From contig DAHWFG010000390.1 in the NCBI GenBank assembly GCA_027325115.1, positions 1-27,797 on the forward strand: a DNA stretch of 27,797 bases. The letters are read 5' to 3'. A program made the position numbers and the translations under genes. Source of the DNA: JAKBCQ01 sp021807585 (GTDB taxonomy: Bacteria > Planctomycetota > Planctomycetia > Isosphaerales > Isosphaeraceae). The notes under the pieces were generated by a model. The model was not told the DNA's origin. It ran no database searches and was given only the letters and a program-made list of their open reading frames with translations. Within the stretch, counting starts at the first letter, position 1; every line of letters begins with the position of its first letter. This document shows, in pieces, positions 1 to 7,161 of the stretch.

Positions 1-93
1 GGCGGGATCCTGGGCGTGCGCCGCACCGATCCAAAGCGCGAGGAAACCGATCCCAAACGCGGTCGTGCGAACAACGATCGACGAACGTTTCAT
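1..93 (-). CDS. N-terminus of an exported protein (partial, runs off the left edge)
   Basis: Only the first 31 codons lie in the window, read leftwards from an ATG at 93-91. They encode a textbook Sec signal peptide: a basic start (MKRSS), a hydrophobic core around FGIGFLALWIG, and an AHA-Q cleavage site giving a mature protein that starts QDPA. The product is therefore exported or lipid-free periplasmic. Its function cannot be told because the mature part is outside the window. A purine stretch (gtgagag) lies roughly 9-15 bases upstream as a modest ribosome site. The plus-strand frames over the same bases are arginine-rich and look like shadows. Confidence 0.75.
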   Translation of the reverse strand, partial: MKRSSIVVRTTAFGIGFLALWIGAAHAQDPA

Positions 94-518
94 GATTCAG
101 ATCTCTCACATCAAGGTGTATTCCGTCGTCGACGCCGGGCGGGTTCTGGAGGAATCGACGCGGCGGTCGATTCGCCACGACCGAGGCGGTCGCACACCGG
201 GACGAGCGAAGCGGCGGGTCGGGCGGGGACGATTCAGGCATTCCCGGCGATCGAACTCGATCGTCGGACGAACGACGAGCTTCGAATACGATCGAAGACG
301 ATTCTACGGCGCCGGATTGGGAAAATCCATCACCTCGGAACCGAAGATTTCGCGGAACACTCGAATCGATTCACCGACCCGACGCGCAACGAAAAGTGAA
401 AATGCGTCGTAACGTAAATGTTTTCATGTAGAGAAAAATAGCTCGATTGCGCGTCGATTTGATTTGGAATTCGGAATCGCCTCGAACGCGCGTTCGGTCG
501 ATCGAAAACGCGAGTTCG
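94..518. other. Non-coding gap between exported-protein gene and DinB gene
   Basis: About 425 bases without a credible gene. The frames open here are Arg/Asp-rich, lack ribosome sites and resemble antisense shadows. The stretch 395-445 is clearly more AT-rich than its surroundings (for example aacgtaaatgttttcatgtag) and could hold a promoter for the leftward exported-protein gene, but no clear -35/-10 pair was found. A terminator-like hairpin closes the right end. Confidence 0.5.
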
Positions 519-545
519 CCCGTGTTAGATCGTCACGGGTTTTTT
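519..545 (+). terminator. Plus-strand intrinsic-terminator-like hairpin overlapping the DinB stop
   Basis: CCCGTG at 519-524 pairs perfectly with CACGGG at 534-539 across a 9-base loop and is followed directly by six T (540-545). This is the form of a rho-independent terminator for rightward transcription. It overlaps the last codons of the leftward DinB gene, and no supported rightward gene precedes it, so it may be coincidental or serve antisense transcription. Confidence 0.4.
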
Positions 546-1007
546 GAGCATGCGCCGGACCGCGACGAATTGTCCCGCATGCATCATTGGATGAAGACCG
601 ATCATGTTAAAAAGCGACGCGTATGTCGGGGCGTAAGAGATTCCCGTCTCCTTGTCGAGATCGGAATCGGCGGTCGAGTCGATCACCGCGAGAGTCGCCT
701 CGCGTTGTTTTTTCATCAGATCAAGGTATCCGGCTTTGGACAGATATGCCGGCTTTTCGAGTTCGAGCGACTCCTTGGAATGCGCCGCCTCGAACCCCTC
801 GGGAAGAGCGGGCGAAACGCCCGGCTTCACCGATTCCATCATGCCCCGTTCCGACATGATCAAATGACCAAGCTGCCACGCGATCGGGTTCATCCCGGCC
901 ACGGGGCGAATCGTCAAATCGGCGTCGGACAGATCGCCGAGATACGAGTTCATCACCATCTCCGATAAACCCATCGTCATCTTGAATACGTCTTTGACCG
1001 AAGGCAT
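525..1007 (-). CDS. DinB-family protein (putative metal-dependent enzyme)
   Basis: This 160-residue protein has the size and pattern of the DinB/YfiT four-helix-bundle superfamily, whose members usually hold a divalent metal with three histidines; many are thiol-dependent S-transferases and many are uncharacterised. Visible candidate ligands are His48 (QLGHLI) and the His139-x3-His143 pair (LHPMMHAGQF), the standard arrangement. No signal peptide is visible, so it should be cytoplasmic. The ATG at 1007 has a good GGAG ribosome site 7 bases upstream, and a TATAAT box lies about 50 bases upstream. It is the last complete gene of the leftward series, 162 bases after the oxidoreductase. Family assignment is good; the reaction is unknown. 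Confidence 0.85.
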   Translation of the reverse strand: MPSVKDVFKMTMGLSEMVMNSYLGDLSDADLTIRPVAGMNPIAWQLGHLIMSERGMMESVKPGVSPALPEGFEAAHSKESLELEKPAYLSKAGYLDLMKKQREATLAVIDSTADSDLDKETGISYAPTYASLFNMIGLHPMMHAGQFVAVRRMLKKPVTI

Positions 1008-1056
1008 CTTCGTCTCCGAAATCCATGGGGAAAGCTGACGTTAATACGGCCGACGA

Positions 1057-1062
1057 ATTATA
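1057..1062 (-). promoter_or_regulatory. Candidate -10 box for the DinB gene
   Basis: A perfect TATAAT reads leftwards at 1062-1057, about 50 bases before the DinB ATG. No convincing -35 hexamer stands 16-18 bases upstream, so this is a partial match that suggests the gene has its own promoter. Confidence 0.35.
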
Positions 1063-1169
1063 GACGACGAACGCCCCTCGTGAAAAGGGATCGACTTCGC
1101 GACGATCGTACCGAAGCGTCGATCCTCGATTCGAAAGGCCGAGCGGCCGAGCCTACTCAATTAATCATC

Positions 1170-2066
1170 TTATATTTTGATATCAACGGGTTCGCCGCGT
1201 CGATCGCCGCTCGTCTTGGCGGCCTCGATGAATGCGACGATCTCGAGCGTCTCGCGAGGGTCGATCGGCGGAGTGCGGGTTTCGAACATCGAGACGATCT
1301 TTTTGAGCAGCTCGCGGTAAATGTAACGCGTTCCCACTCCCTTGGTCACGACCGACTTCTCGCCGAAAACCGTGAAACCGTAATCCTCCCGCCCCTGACG
1401 AATGCCCCGCACGCTCGCAACCCGGCCGTCGGACCAAACCCCCGTCACGATCTCGCCCCCGGGCTCGCTTAAACACACGACCCGCTTGCATCCCGGACCC
1501 ATCAGCGTATATAACATTTCAACAGGATGAATCCCGTAATGATATAAGCCGGGATTACGCGGATGCGTGGGCGCGGGACCAAACGTCGTCGCGCCCAATA
1601 TCTTGCCGGTTCCAAGTTTTCCCTCGCGCGCCTCGACAACCTCGGGAGCGTACCGCAGGCTCGAACTCGACATCATCGGCAAGTGCTTGACGCTCGCGAG
1701 ATCAATCATCGCCTTCGCGTCGGCGAGCGAACAAGCGAACGGCTTATCTACATACAAAGGCATGCCGCGCTCCAGAAGCGGCAGGGCGCGCTCCTTGTGC
1801 ACGCTCCCGTCGACCGATTCGATCATCACCGCGTCGACCTTGCCGATCAGTTCGAGGGGATCGTCGACGAACGGAACGCCGTAAGATTTCAACTTGTCGC
1901 GATACTGAGGGACCAGCTCGGGCGAGATCAGCGATTTCCCCGCCACCGCCGCGACCACCTTCGCCCCCTCGACCCATTGATCTTCGGCTATATCCACATG
2001 ATTGAACCTTTTTGTGAACTCGACGACGTGGCTGGTGTCGCAATCGACCAATCCCAGGCGAATCAT
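1170..2066 (-). CDS. Gfo/Idh/MocA-family oxidoreductase
   Basis: A 298-residue cytoplasmic protein of the NAD(P)-dependent sugar/inositol dehydrogenase superfamily. It opens with an alternative nucleotide-binding beta-alpha start (IRLGLVDCDTSH, residues 2-13), which lacks the classic GxGxxG. It has the family's lysine motif as YVDKPFA (105-111, Lys108, a variant of EKP) and the substrate-site helix HYGIHPVEM (176-184) with candidate catalytic His180. The C-terminal part is the usual beta-sheet domain. Planctomycetes carry dozens of such paralogues, so the substrate cannot be guessed. The ATG at 2066 has only a weak purine stretch upstream. It sits 198 bases downstream of the exported methyltransferase on the same strand. 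Confidence 0.88.
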   Translation of the reverse strand: MIRLGLVDCDTSHVVEFTKRFNHVDIAEDQWVEGAKVVAAVAGKSLISPELVPQYRDKLKSYGVPFVDDPLELIGKVDAVMIESVDGSVHKERALPLLERGMPLYVDKPFACSLADAKAMIDLASVKHLPMMSSSSLRYAPEVVEAREGKLGTGKILGATTFGPAPTHPRNPGLYHYGIHPVEMLYTLMGPGCKRVVCLSEPGGEIVTGVWSDGRVASVRGIRQGREDYGFTVFGEKSVVTKGVGTRYIYRELLKKIVSMFETRTPPIDPRETLEIVAFIEAAKTSGDRRGEPVDIKI

Positions 2067-2263
2067 GGGCGGGGCTCGCTTCGGTTTCGGTGGAAGTATC
2101 GTTCGTCGATCGAATCACGCTTCGGTTCGGCCGTGATTCGGGGTCGTCGCGGATTTCGATCGTCGCGTGATTTCAAGCGATTCCATCATCGCTTACTTTC
2201 GCTCCGGGGCAAGAGGGATGCGTCGGCGGATCACCGCTCGATCGATCCCGATCCTCGGCCTGA

Positions 2264-3199
2264 TCAATCGGGATCGGCGGCTTTTCGGCTCGCGCCGCCG
2301 GCGCCGCCCGATTTCGACTCGGCCCGTTTTTCCGCGGGAGCGGCGGTCGTCGTCGATCGATCGGCTGATTCCGGCTTTTTAAAAATGATAATATGTTGCC
2401 ACGGAAGGAATTCGAGCGAATCGACAAAAGCGAATCCCATCGGCTCGATCTCCTTCCGCACCTGGCGAAGCGTCATCTTGTGTTCGGGCTTGATCGGCAC
2501 GGTCTCGTCTTCGCCGCGAAATTCGACGAAGACAATGCGCCCCCCCGGTTTAAGAGCGTCGCGAAGACCCGCGATCATCAACTCGGGCTGCGCGAATTCG
2601 TGATAAACGTCGGTCATCAAAATCAAATCGACCTTCGCCTTGGGAAGCTTGGGTTCGGTCGCCGATGAGAGGATCGGCTTGATGTTCGTCAGGCCGAAGT
2701 TTTTGGCGTTCACTTGTAAAGAATCAAGCATATTCTTCTGAAGATCGGTCGCGTAGACGACACCCTTCGATCCCACTCGCCGAGCGATCCTGACGGTGAT
2801 GTAGCCGACCCCCGCGCCGACGTCGGCGACGGTCGATCCCTCGGCGATCTTGAGCGAATCAAGCATCTCGTCGGGATGTTCCTCCTGAAGCCGCTCGGGC
2901 CGAACGAGCCAGTCCGCCCCGCCCCCTTCGAACGACATGACGTCGGCGATCGGCCGACCCATGTACAATCGTCCTTTCACCGTCCGCGCCGGCCGTGGAT
3001 GCTCGGCGTCAAACTTCCCCGACGAATCGGCGTTCGCCTTGGCGTCGCTCCGATCGGCACGCTTTTTCGTCTTGATCTTCGCCTTGGAATTCGCGGGAGG
3101 CGATCCTTTAACCGGCTCTTCAGGGGAATCTTGGGCGCGCACGCCGACCGCGAAAGCGAGAGTGATAATCCATCCAATTCGATAAGCAAGGCGCGGCAT
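2264..3199 (-). CDS. Exported class I SAM-dependent methyltransferase-like protein
   Basis: The protein has 311 residues. Residues 1-23 form a signal peptide (RIGWIITLAFAVGVRAQ, cut after RA). A Lys/Ala-rich linker runs to about 70. The Rossmann methyltransferase domain follows at about 95-275, with SAM motif I DVGAGVGY (126-133), an acidic residue at the end of beta-2 (ATD, Asp152), and the later strand LILMTDVYHEF (192-202). The tail from 276 is low-complexity, Ser/Ala/Lys-rich. The fold is secure; export is inferred from the signal peptide and is odd because SAM is cytoplasmic. The domain resembles the MenG/UbiE-like set often annotated in planctomycetes. The ATG at 3199 has AAAGG about 9 bases upstream. 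It lies 43 bases after the glycosyltransferase. Confidence 0.85.
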   Translation of the reverse strand: MPRLAYRIGWIITLAFAVGVRAQDSPEEPVKGSPPANSKAKIKTKKRADRSDAKANADSSGKFDAEHPRPARTVKGRLYMGRPIADVMSFEGGGADWLVRPERLQEEHPDEMLDSLKIAEGSTVADVGAGVGYITVRIARRVGSKGVVYATDLQKNMLDSLQVNAKNFGLTNIKPILSSATEPKLPKAKVDLILMTDVYHEFAQPELMIAGLRDALKPGGRIVFVEFRGEDETVPIKPEHKMTLRQVRKEIEPMGFAFVDSLEFLPWQHIIIFKKPESADRSTTTAAPAEKRAESKSGGAGGASRKAADPD

Positions 3200-3217
3200 G
3201 TTGATATCGCCTTTGGG

Positions 3218-3241
3218 TAAAACGCCGCGCCCCCCGCGGCG
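3218..3241 (-). terminator. GC hairpin with short T run after the glycosyltransferase
   Basis: Reading leftwards, CGCCGCG (3241-3235) and CGCGGCG (3229-3223) form a perfect 7-base stem around a five-G loop, followed by TTTTA. It sits just after the GT2 stop and just before the methyltransferase ATG, so it could terminate or attenuate transcription between them. The T run is short. Confidence 0.4.
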
Positions 3242-3242
3242 G

Positions 3243-4130
3243 TTAATCCGCGAGTGCGTAGCGGACGATGCAATAAAGAGCCTGAACGCCGTCCTTCCAG
3301 CCGATCTTTTTCCCCTCGCGGTAATCGCGCCCGTTATAGCTGACGGGCATCTCGTAAATGCGACACCGCCGCGCCGGACGACCTTCGATCGCGGGCATCT
3401 TGAACCGCGCCACCTTCGCCGTCACCTCGGGTTCAAAACCGAACCGATCGCTCTTGAGCGTGATCCCCTGGATCACCTCGCGACGAAACACCTTGTAACA
3501 AACCTCCATGTCTGTCAGGTTCAGATTTGTAAACGTGTTTGAAAGTAACGTGAGAAACTTGTTGGCGAGCGAATGCCAGAAGTAGAGAACGCGATGTTTC
3601 TCGCCGATGAACCTCGACCCGTAAACGACGTCGGCTTTCCCCTCGATGATCGGCTCGATGAGCTGAGGGTACTGTGCGGGATCGTATTCCATGTCGGCGT
3701 CTTGAACGATGACGATTTGCCCGGTCGCCTTGGCGAATCCCGTCCGAAGCGCGGCGCCTTTGCCCTGATTGCGGTCGTGATACGCGATCACGAGGTCGGG
3801 CTCTTCGGTTTCAAGCCGTTTGAGGATATCGCGCGTGCCGTCGGTTGAATAATCGTCAACCAAGATGATTTGCTTTTGAATCGGCACGGCGCGCACGTGA
3901 CGGAGAATCTCGCGGATCGTCTCGCGCTCGTTGTAAACCGGAATCACGACCGAAAGAACGAGATCCTCGGGGAGCTGATAAATCCCCACGCGTTTGCAAA
4001 ACGCCGCACCGAGGTGTTTGATCAACCACTCGACGCGTTCGCGGTCGTCGGCGGGGGGGGATTCGGTATCGAACTCTCGGTCCATCACGGCAAAAGAATC
4101 ATGATAAGTGAAAATAGCCTTGGTCGTCAT
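3243..4130 (-). CDS. GT2-family glycosyltransferase (dolichyl-phosphate mannosyltransferase-like)
   Basis: A 295-residue soluble GT-A glycosyltransferase. The conserved motifs are VVIPVYNE (61-68), LVDDYSTDGT (90-99), the NQGKGAALRTGF nucleotide region (121-132), the metal-binding DADMEYDP (144-151) and MEVCYKVFRR (208-217). This is the pattern of polyprenyl-phosphate sugar synthases (DPM1-like), which load mannose or glucose onto a lipid carrier at the inner membrane face. There is no C-terminal membrane pair. A 58-residue N-terminal extension precedes the catalytic domain. The start at 4130 is chosen because an AGAAGGAA ribosome site sits just upstream; a longer reading would run into the DsbD-like gene. 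Its product could feed GT-C enzymes such as the one at 25930-27282, but that link is only inferred. Confidence 0.9.
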   Translation of the reverse strand: MTTKAIFTYHDSFAVMDREFDTESPPADDRERVEWLIKHLGAAFCKRVGIYQLPEDLVLSVVIPVYNERETIREILRHVRAVPIQKQIILVDDYSTDGTRDILKRLETEEPDLVIAYHDRNQGKGAALRTGFAKATGQIVIVQDADMEYDPAQYPQLIEPIIEGKADVVYGSRFIGEKHRVLYFWHSLANKFLTLLSNTFTNLNLTDMEVCYKVFRREVIQGITLKSDRFGFEPEVTAKVARFKMPAIEGRPARRCRIYEMPVSYNGRDYREGKKIGWKDGVQALYCIVRYALAD

Positions 4131-4191
4131 CGTCGCGTTCCTTCTCCATAAGGCTTCGATGTCGCGATATCGCGGATATCCTTCCGCAAAG

Positions 4192-4197
4192 ATTATA
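4192..4197 (-). promoter_or_regulatory. Candidate -10 box before the glycosyltransferase
   Basis: A perfect TATAAT reads leftwards at 4197-4192, 62 bases before the GT2 ATG, in an AT-rich patch (ttttataatc) of the 217-base gap after the DsbD-like gene. No good -35 is visible. It suggests the glycosyltransferase can be transcribed apart from the gene upstream. Confidence 0.35.
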
Positions 4198-4347
4198 AAA
4201 GGATCGAACCCGAAAACGGAAGACCGAAGCGGCGCGGGTTCGATTGAAATTGAAATCGAGTTCGAATCGGATCGAGAGACGCTCGATCGAACCCGACAAA
4301 CACCCCGATCGCTCCCGATTGGAATCGAAAACGGTTCCGATTCGGCG

Positions 4348-6657
4348 TCATTTTTCGCTCGATCCGTTCCGAGCGAGCTTCTCTCCCGTTCCCGACGCCG
4401 CCAAAACGCGGTCAAGAAAGGCGATGAATACCTCGGGCTCGCGCGCTCCGTTGATCGAATCGATTACCTTGCCGTCGGGAGAAATCGCCACATAGAACGG
4501 ATTCGAAAGATCCTTGACGATCTCTTTCTGAAAGAGCGCGTTCGTTTCGGCCAATTCGAGACGATCGGAGAGCGAGATCGAGCCGATCGGTACTCGATCA
4601 GTATATAATTGAACACGAATAAACTTGTTAAGCCGTTTAATCACCTCGGGACGCGGGAAAACCGATTGTTCCATCAGCCGACAATTCGTGCAGAAGACTC
4701 CCGTGAAATCGATGATCACAGGTTTATTTTCCGATTTCGCCTGCTTGAGCGCGTTTTCATAACTCATACCCCAAACGACGCCGTGGAACGTCTTCTCTTG
4801 TTGGATCGCGATTTTGGGGTCGCTTGAAGTCGCCGCGACGTCCCCGTCGACTTGATTTCCCGGCGAACCCGCGGCGACCTGCGCGCGCGAGTGAAGCGAA
4901 TCGACGTCGGGAGGCAACAGTCCGACGATCAAACGATGCCAGATGACGGTTTGAGGAGGATTGCCGAAGAGCGCCGGGGCGAGGAAAACCGCGCCCGAAA
5001 GGAAAACGATCCCCGCGATCATCCGGCCGGGGCCGACCCGGGGCGCGTCGTGATCGTGATCGGTGCGGAAGAGTCCCAACAAATAAAGCCCGCAAACCAG
5101 TGCCAGCACCACCCAGATCGTCAGCACCGCGTACGCGCCGAACCAGGCTTGATTGGGCGTGACGAATGCAAGCTCAAAGTTATTAATAAATTTAAAAGCC
5201 GCGCCGATCTCGATAAGACCGCCGACGAGCTTGACCGCGTTCATCCAGTCGCCGCTTTTGGGCGCCTTGGCGAGCAGCCCGGGGGCGAGCGCCAGCAAAA
5301 AGAAGGGCAAGGCCAGAACCGTCGCGAACGTCGCCAAACCGATAATCGGATAAAAATATTTACCCTGAGCCGCCATCACGAGCAGCCCGCCGACGACCGG
5401 GAACGTGCACGTGAACGAGGTGATCGTAAGCGTGAGCGCCATGAAGACGACACCGACAAGCCCTCCCTTGCTCTCGCGCTTCGCCGACGCGTTCAAGAGA
5501 AAGCTCGGCAGGCCGATCTCGAACAACCCCAACAAGCTCAATCCGAACGCCAGGAAGAGAATCGCCACAAAGCCGTTGAGCCATGGAGATGTAGCTAACT
5601 GTTGAAGCGACGACGCGCCGAACGCGAGCGAGAAAACGAGCCCGACCGCGGTGAAAATCCCGATGATCGACAGGCAATACGTGATCGCCAATCCCAGCGT
5701 GCTTCCCTGTCGTTCGCGTCCTTGCTTCACAAAGAAATTGACCGTGATCGGAACCATCGGCCACACGCACGGCATCACCAGCGCCAACAGCCCCGCCCCC
5801 GCCGAAAGTAAGATAAACGAAAGCAAACCCTGTTCAATCGATTTCTCAACATCGCTTTTCACTCCTGCGTCGATCGATTTTGACGCGATCGCCGCGGACG
5901 ATTCGGCCGCCGGCACCGACGGTTTCGCATCCGAGGGCGCCGGGTCGACTTTTGTCGCCGAGTCGATCGGGGAGATCGCGGGCGCCGCGTCGGTTTTCGC
6001 GGTTTCAACGGGTGCACTCGGCTTTGGCTCGGAGGACGGCGAGACGTTTGAACTCACCGCCGGGGCGGGGTCGTTCGAACCCGCCGCCGCTTTGGCATCC
6101 CCCGCAATCACGTTCAAGACGGCGGGATCGAGCGTCCACGCGCCCGGGAACGAGCAGCTCGCCCCCGGCCCGCTCGAACAAAGCTGATACGAAGCCTGGC
6201 ACCGCAGTCTCCGCGGGCCCGGTTTGGCGTCGGCCGGGATCTTGAGCTTGATGCTCCATGTAACCGCGTGTTCAAAAAATTCGACCGATTCGAGATCGGG
6301 GAAGGCTTCGTCTTTCTTTTTGATCGGGTCGCTCGACGATTTCCAATCGCCTTCGATTTTCAGCCCCCCGGTGTCGAAGAAGTCGAACTGGGTGGGCCGA
6401 GGACCTTGATCGGCGGCTTTCTTTTGGTACTGATAAATATGCCAAGGTTCGTCGATGCGAGCCGTCACCTCGAAAGTTACGCGATCACCCGGTTTGGCTT
6501 CAGCCGGTTTGACCGCGGTTTTGAACTTGGCCTGCGCGGGCCTAAACGCGGGTTTTGAGTCTTTGACGACGGGTTTGGGATCGTCTCCCCGCGCGTGGAA
6601 GAAGGGCGCGAGGACCGCGACCGCGACGACAGCCGCGAGCCGGGACGACTTGATCAT
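4348..6657 (-). CDS. DsbD-like thiol:disulfide interchange protein
   Basis: A 769-residue inner-membrane protein that would pass electrons from cytoplasmic thioredoxin to exported proteins. Order of parts: signal peptide (about 1-24, MIKSSRLAAVVAVAVL...HARGD); a DsbD N-terminal-type periplasmic domain (about 40-185) with Cys153, Cys160 and Cys168; a Pro/Ala/Ser-rich linker (about 187-270); a CcdA/DsbD membrane domain of about eight helices with its two key cysteines in MPCVWPMVP (Cys296) and FTCTFP (Cys417); then a C-terminal thioredoxin domain with CTNC (656-659). All three modules needed for a full relay are present. The chosen ATG at 6657 gives a normal signal peptide. An upstream ATG at 6702 in the same frame has a GAGG site and would add 15 residues. 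The gene heads the leftward series. Confidence 0.9.
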   Translation of the reverse strand: MIKSSRLAAVVAVAVLAPFFHARGDDPKPVVKDSKPAFRPAQAKFKTAVKPAEAKPGDRVTFEVTARIDEPWHIYQYQKKAADQGPRPTQFDFFDTGGLKIEGDWKSSSDPIKKKDEAFPDLESVEFFEHAVTWSIKLKIPADAKPGPRRLRCQASYQLCSSGPGASCSFPGAWTLDPAVLNVIAGDAKAAAGSNDPAPAVSSNVSPSSEPKPSAPVETAKTDAAPAISPIDSATKVDPAPSDAKPSVPAAESSAAIASKSIDAGVKSDVEKSIEQGLLSFILLSAGAGLLALVMPCVWPMVPITVNFFVKQGRERQGSTLGLAITYCLSIIGIFTAVGLVFSLAFGASSLQQLATSPWLNGFVAILFLAFGLSLLGLFEIGLPSFLLNASAKRESKGGLVGVVFMALTLTITSFTCTFPVVGGLLVMAAQGKYFYPIIGLATFATVLALPFFLLALAPGLLAKAPKSGDWMNAVKLVGGLIEIGAAFKFINNFELAFVTPNQAWFGAYAVLTIWVVLALVCGLYLLGLFRTDHDHDAPRVGPGRMIAGIVFLSGAVFLAPALFGNPPQTVIWHRLIVGLLPPDVDSLHSRAQVAAGSPGNQVDGDVAATSSDPKIAIQQEKTFHGVVWGMSYENALKQAKSENKPVIIDFTGVFCTNCRLMEQSVFPRPEVIKRLNKFIRVQLYTDRVPIGSISLSDRLELAETNALFQKEIVKDLSNPFYVAISPDGKVIDSINGAREPEVFIAFLDRVLAASGTGEKLARNGSSEK

Positions 6658-6842
6658 AAACCAGTGACGATTCGACACGGTACGAGAAAAACAGCATCTC
6701 ATGGCTTCGCCGGCCTCAAGGGATCGTGATCGCCCGCATGGATTCGATTCGTAAAACCGACGACCTTCTTCGGGTGATCGCCAATCTTTTCATCGTACCG
6801 CCGGCGCCGCGATTTCGACAAGTCGAGGGGTCCGATGAGCGG

Positions 6843-6878
6843 TTACAATAATAAAAACATAAAAATATAATATGTGAA
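6843..6878. promoter_or_regulatory. Overlapping divergent promoter candidates
   Basis: On the plus strand TTACAA (6843-6848) and a perfect TATAAT (6866-6871) are separated by 17 bases, a good sigma-70-type promoter for the regulator gene with a leader of about 280 bases. On the minus strand TTCACA (6878-6873), a 5/6 match to the -35 consensus, is followed by TATTAT (6853-6848, spacer 19) or TTTATT (spacer 17), which would serve the DsbD-like gene. The two overlap, so transcription from one may exclude the other. Confidence 0.45.
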
Positions 6879-7007
6879 TAGTTCGTCTTTCCTTTTGAAC
6901 TCGCCTTCTTCTTGGCATGAAAAACGCATGATTTCGCTTTGTGATCGATCGTCCAATCGTTTGCACGATCGCGGAGTGCGAAAATGGAACGATAATACCT
7001 CAGAGCA

Positions 7008-7028
7008 AAATCGTCCAAAACGTTCATT
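7008..7028 (+). repeat. 21-base direct repeat, copy 1 (candidate operator)
   Basis: Perfect copy of the element beginning aaatcgtccaaaacgttca. It lies 12 bases after a GATAAT hexamer. The second copy starts exactly 110 bases downstream. Within the element aaatcgtcc and aaaacgttc match at 7 of 9 positions, so each copy may itself be two imperfect half-sites. Confidence 0.7.
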
Positions 7029-7117
7029 CTGAAAAGGTCGTTCACGGTATGTCTAAGGATATTCTCGAATTTTTTTCCGTTCGTCCCTTCCCCTTTGATC
7101 GCTTTCAGCCTAGAATG

Positions 7118-7138
7118 AAATCGTCCAAAACGTTCATT
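7118..7138 (+). repeat. 21-base direct repeat, copy 2 (candidate operator)
   Basis: Identical to copy 1. It begins one base after a TAGAAT hexamer (7111-7116, with TTCCCC 17 bases upstream) and ends about 23 bases before the regulator's start codon. A protein bound here would cover a transcription start or block elongation, which suits autorepression by the adjacent regulator. Confidence 0.7.
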
Positions 7139-7161
7139 AAGTTCTGGAAGGGCGGCGCGTG

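Larger units (their letters stand above)
6658..7161. promoter_or_regulatory. Divergent control region between the DsbD-like gene and the B12-domain regulator
   Basis: A 504-base spacer between divergent genes. It holds a strongly AT-rich core at about 6840-6880, two identical 21-base direct repeats, and several -10-like hexamers (GATAAT at 6991-6996, TAGAAT at 7111-7116). Short frames exist in it, including one of 38 codons from an ATG at 6738 and one of 73 codons ending at 7162. Neither has a ribosome site or recognisable sequence, and the repeat falls in two different frames of the latter, so I take the region as regulatory DNA. Confidence 0.6.

Noticed and set aside
16..412. Two overlapping rightward frames of 115-127 codons at the left edge
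   Set aside because: Arg/Asp-rich composition, no ribosome site, and they cover the leftward signal-peptide start.
4350..4375. Hairpin TCGCTCG/CGAGCGA at the end of the DsbD-like gene as its terminator
   Set aside because: Lies before the stop codon, and its T run is on the wrong side for leftward transcription.
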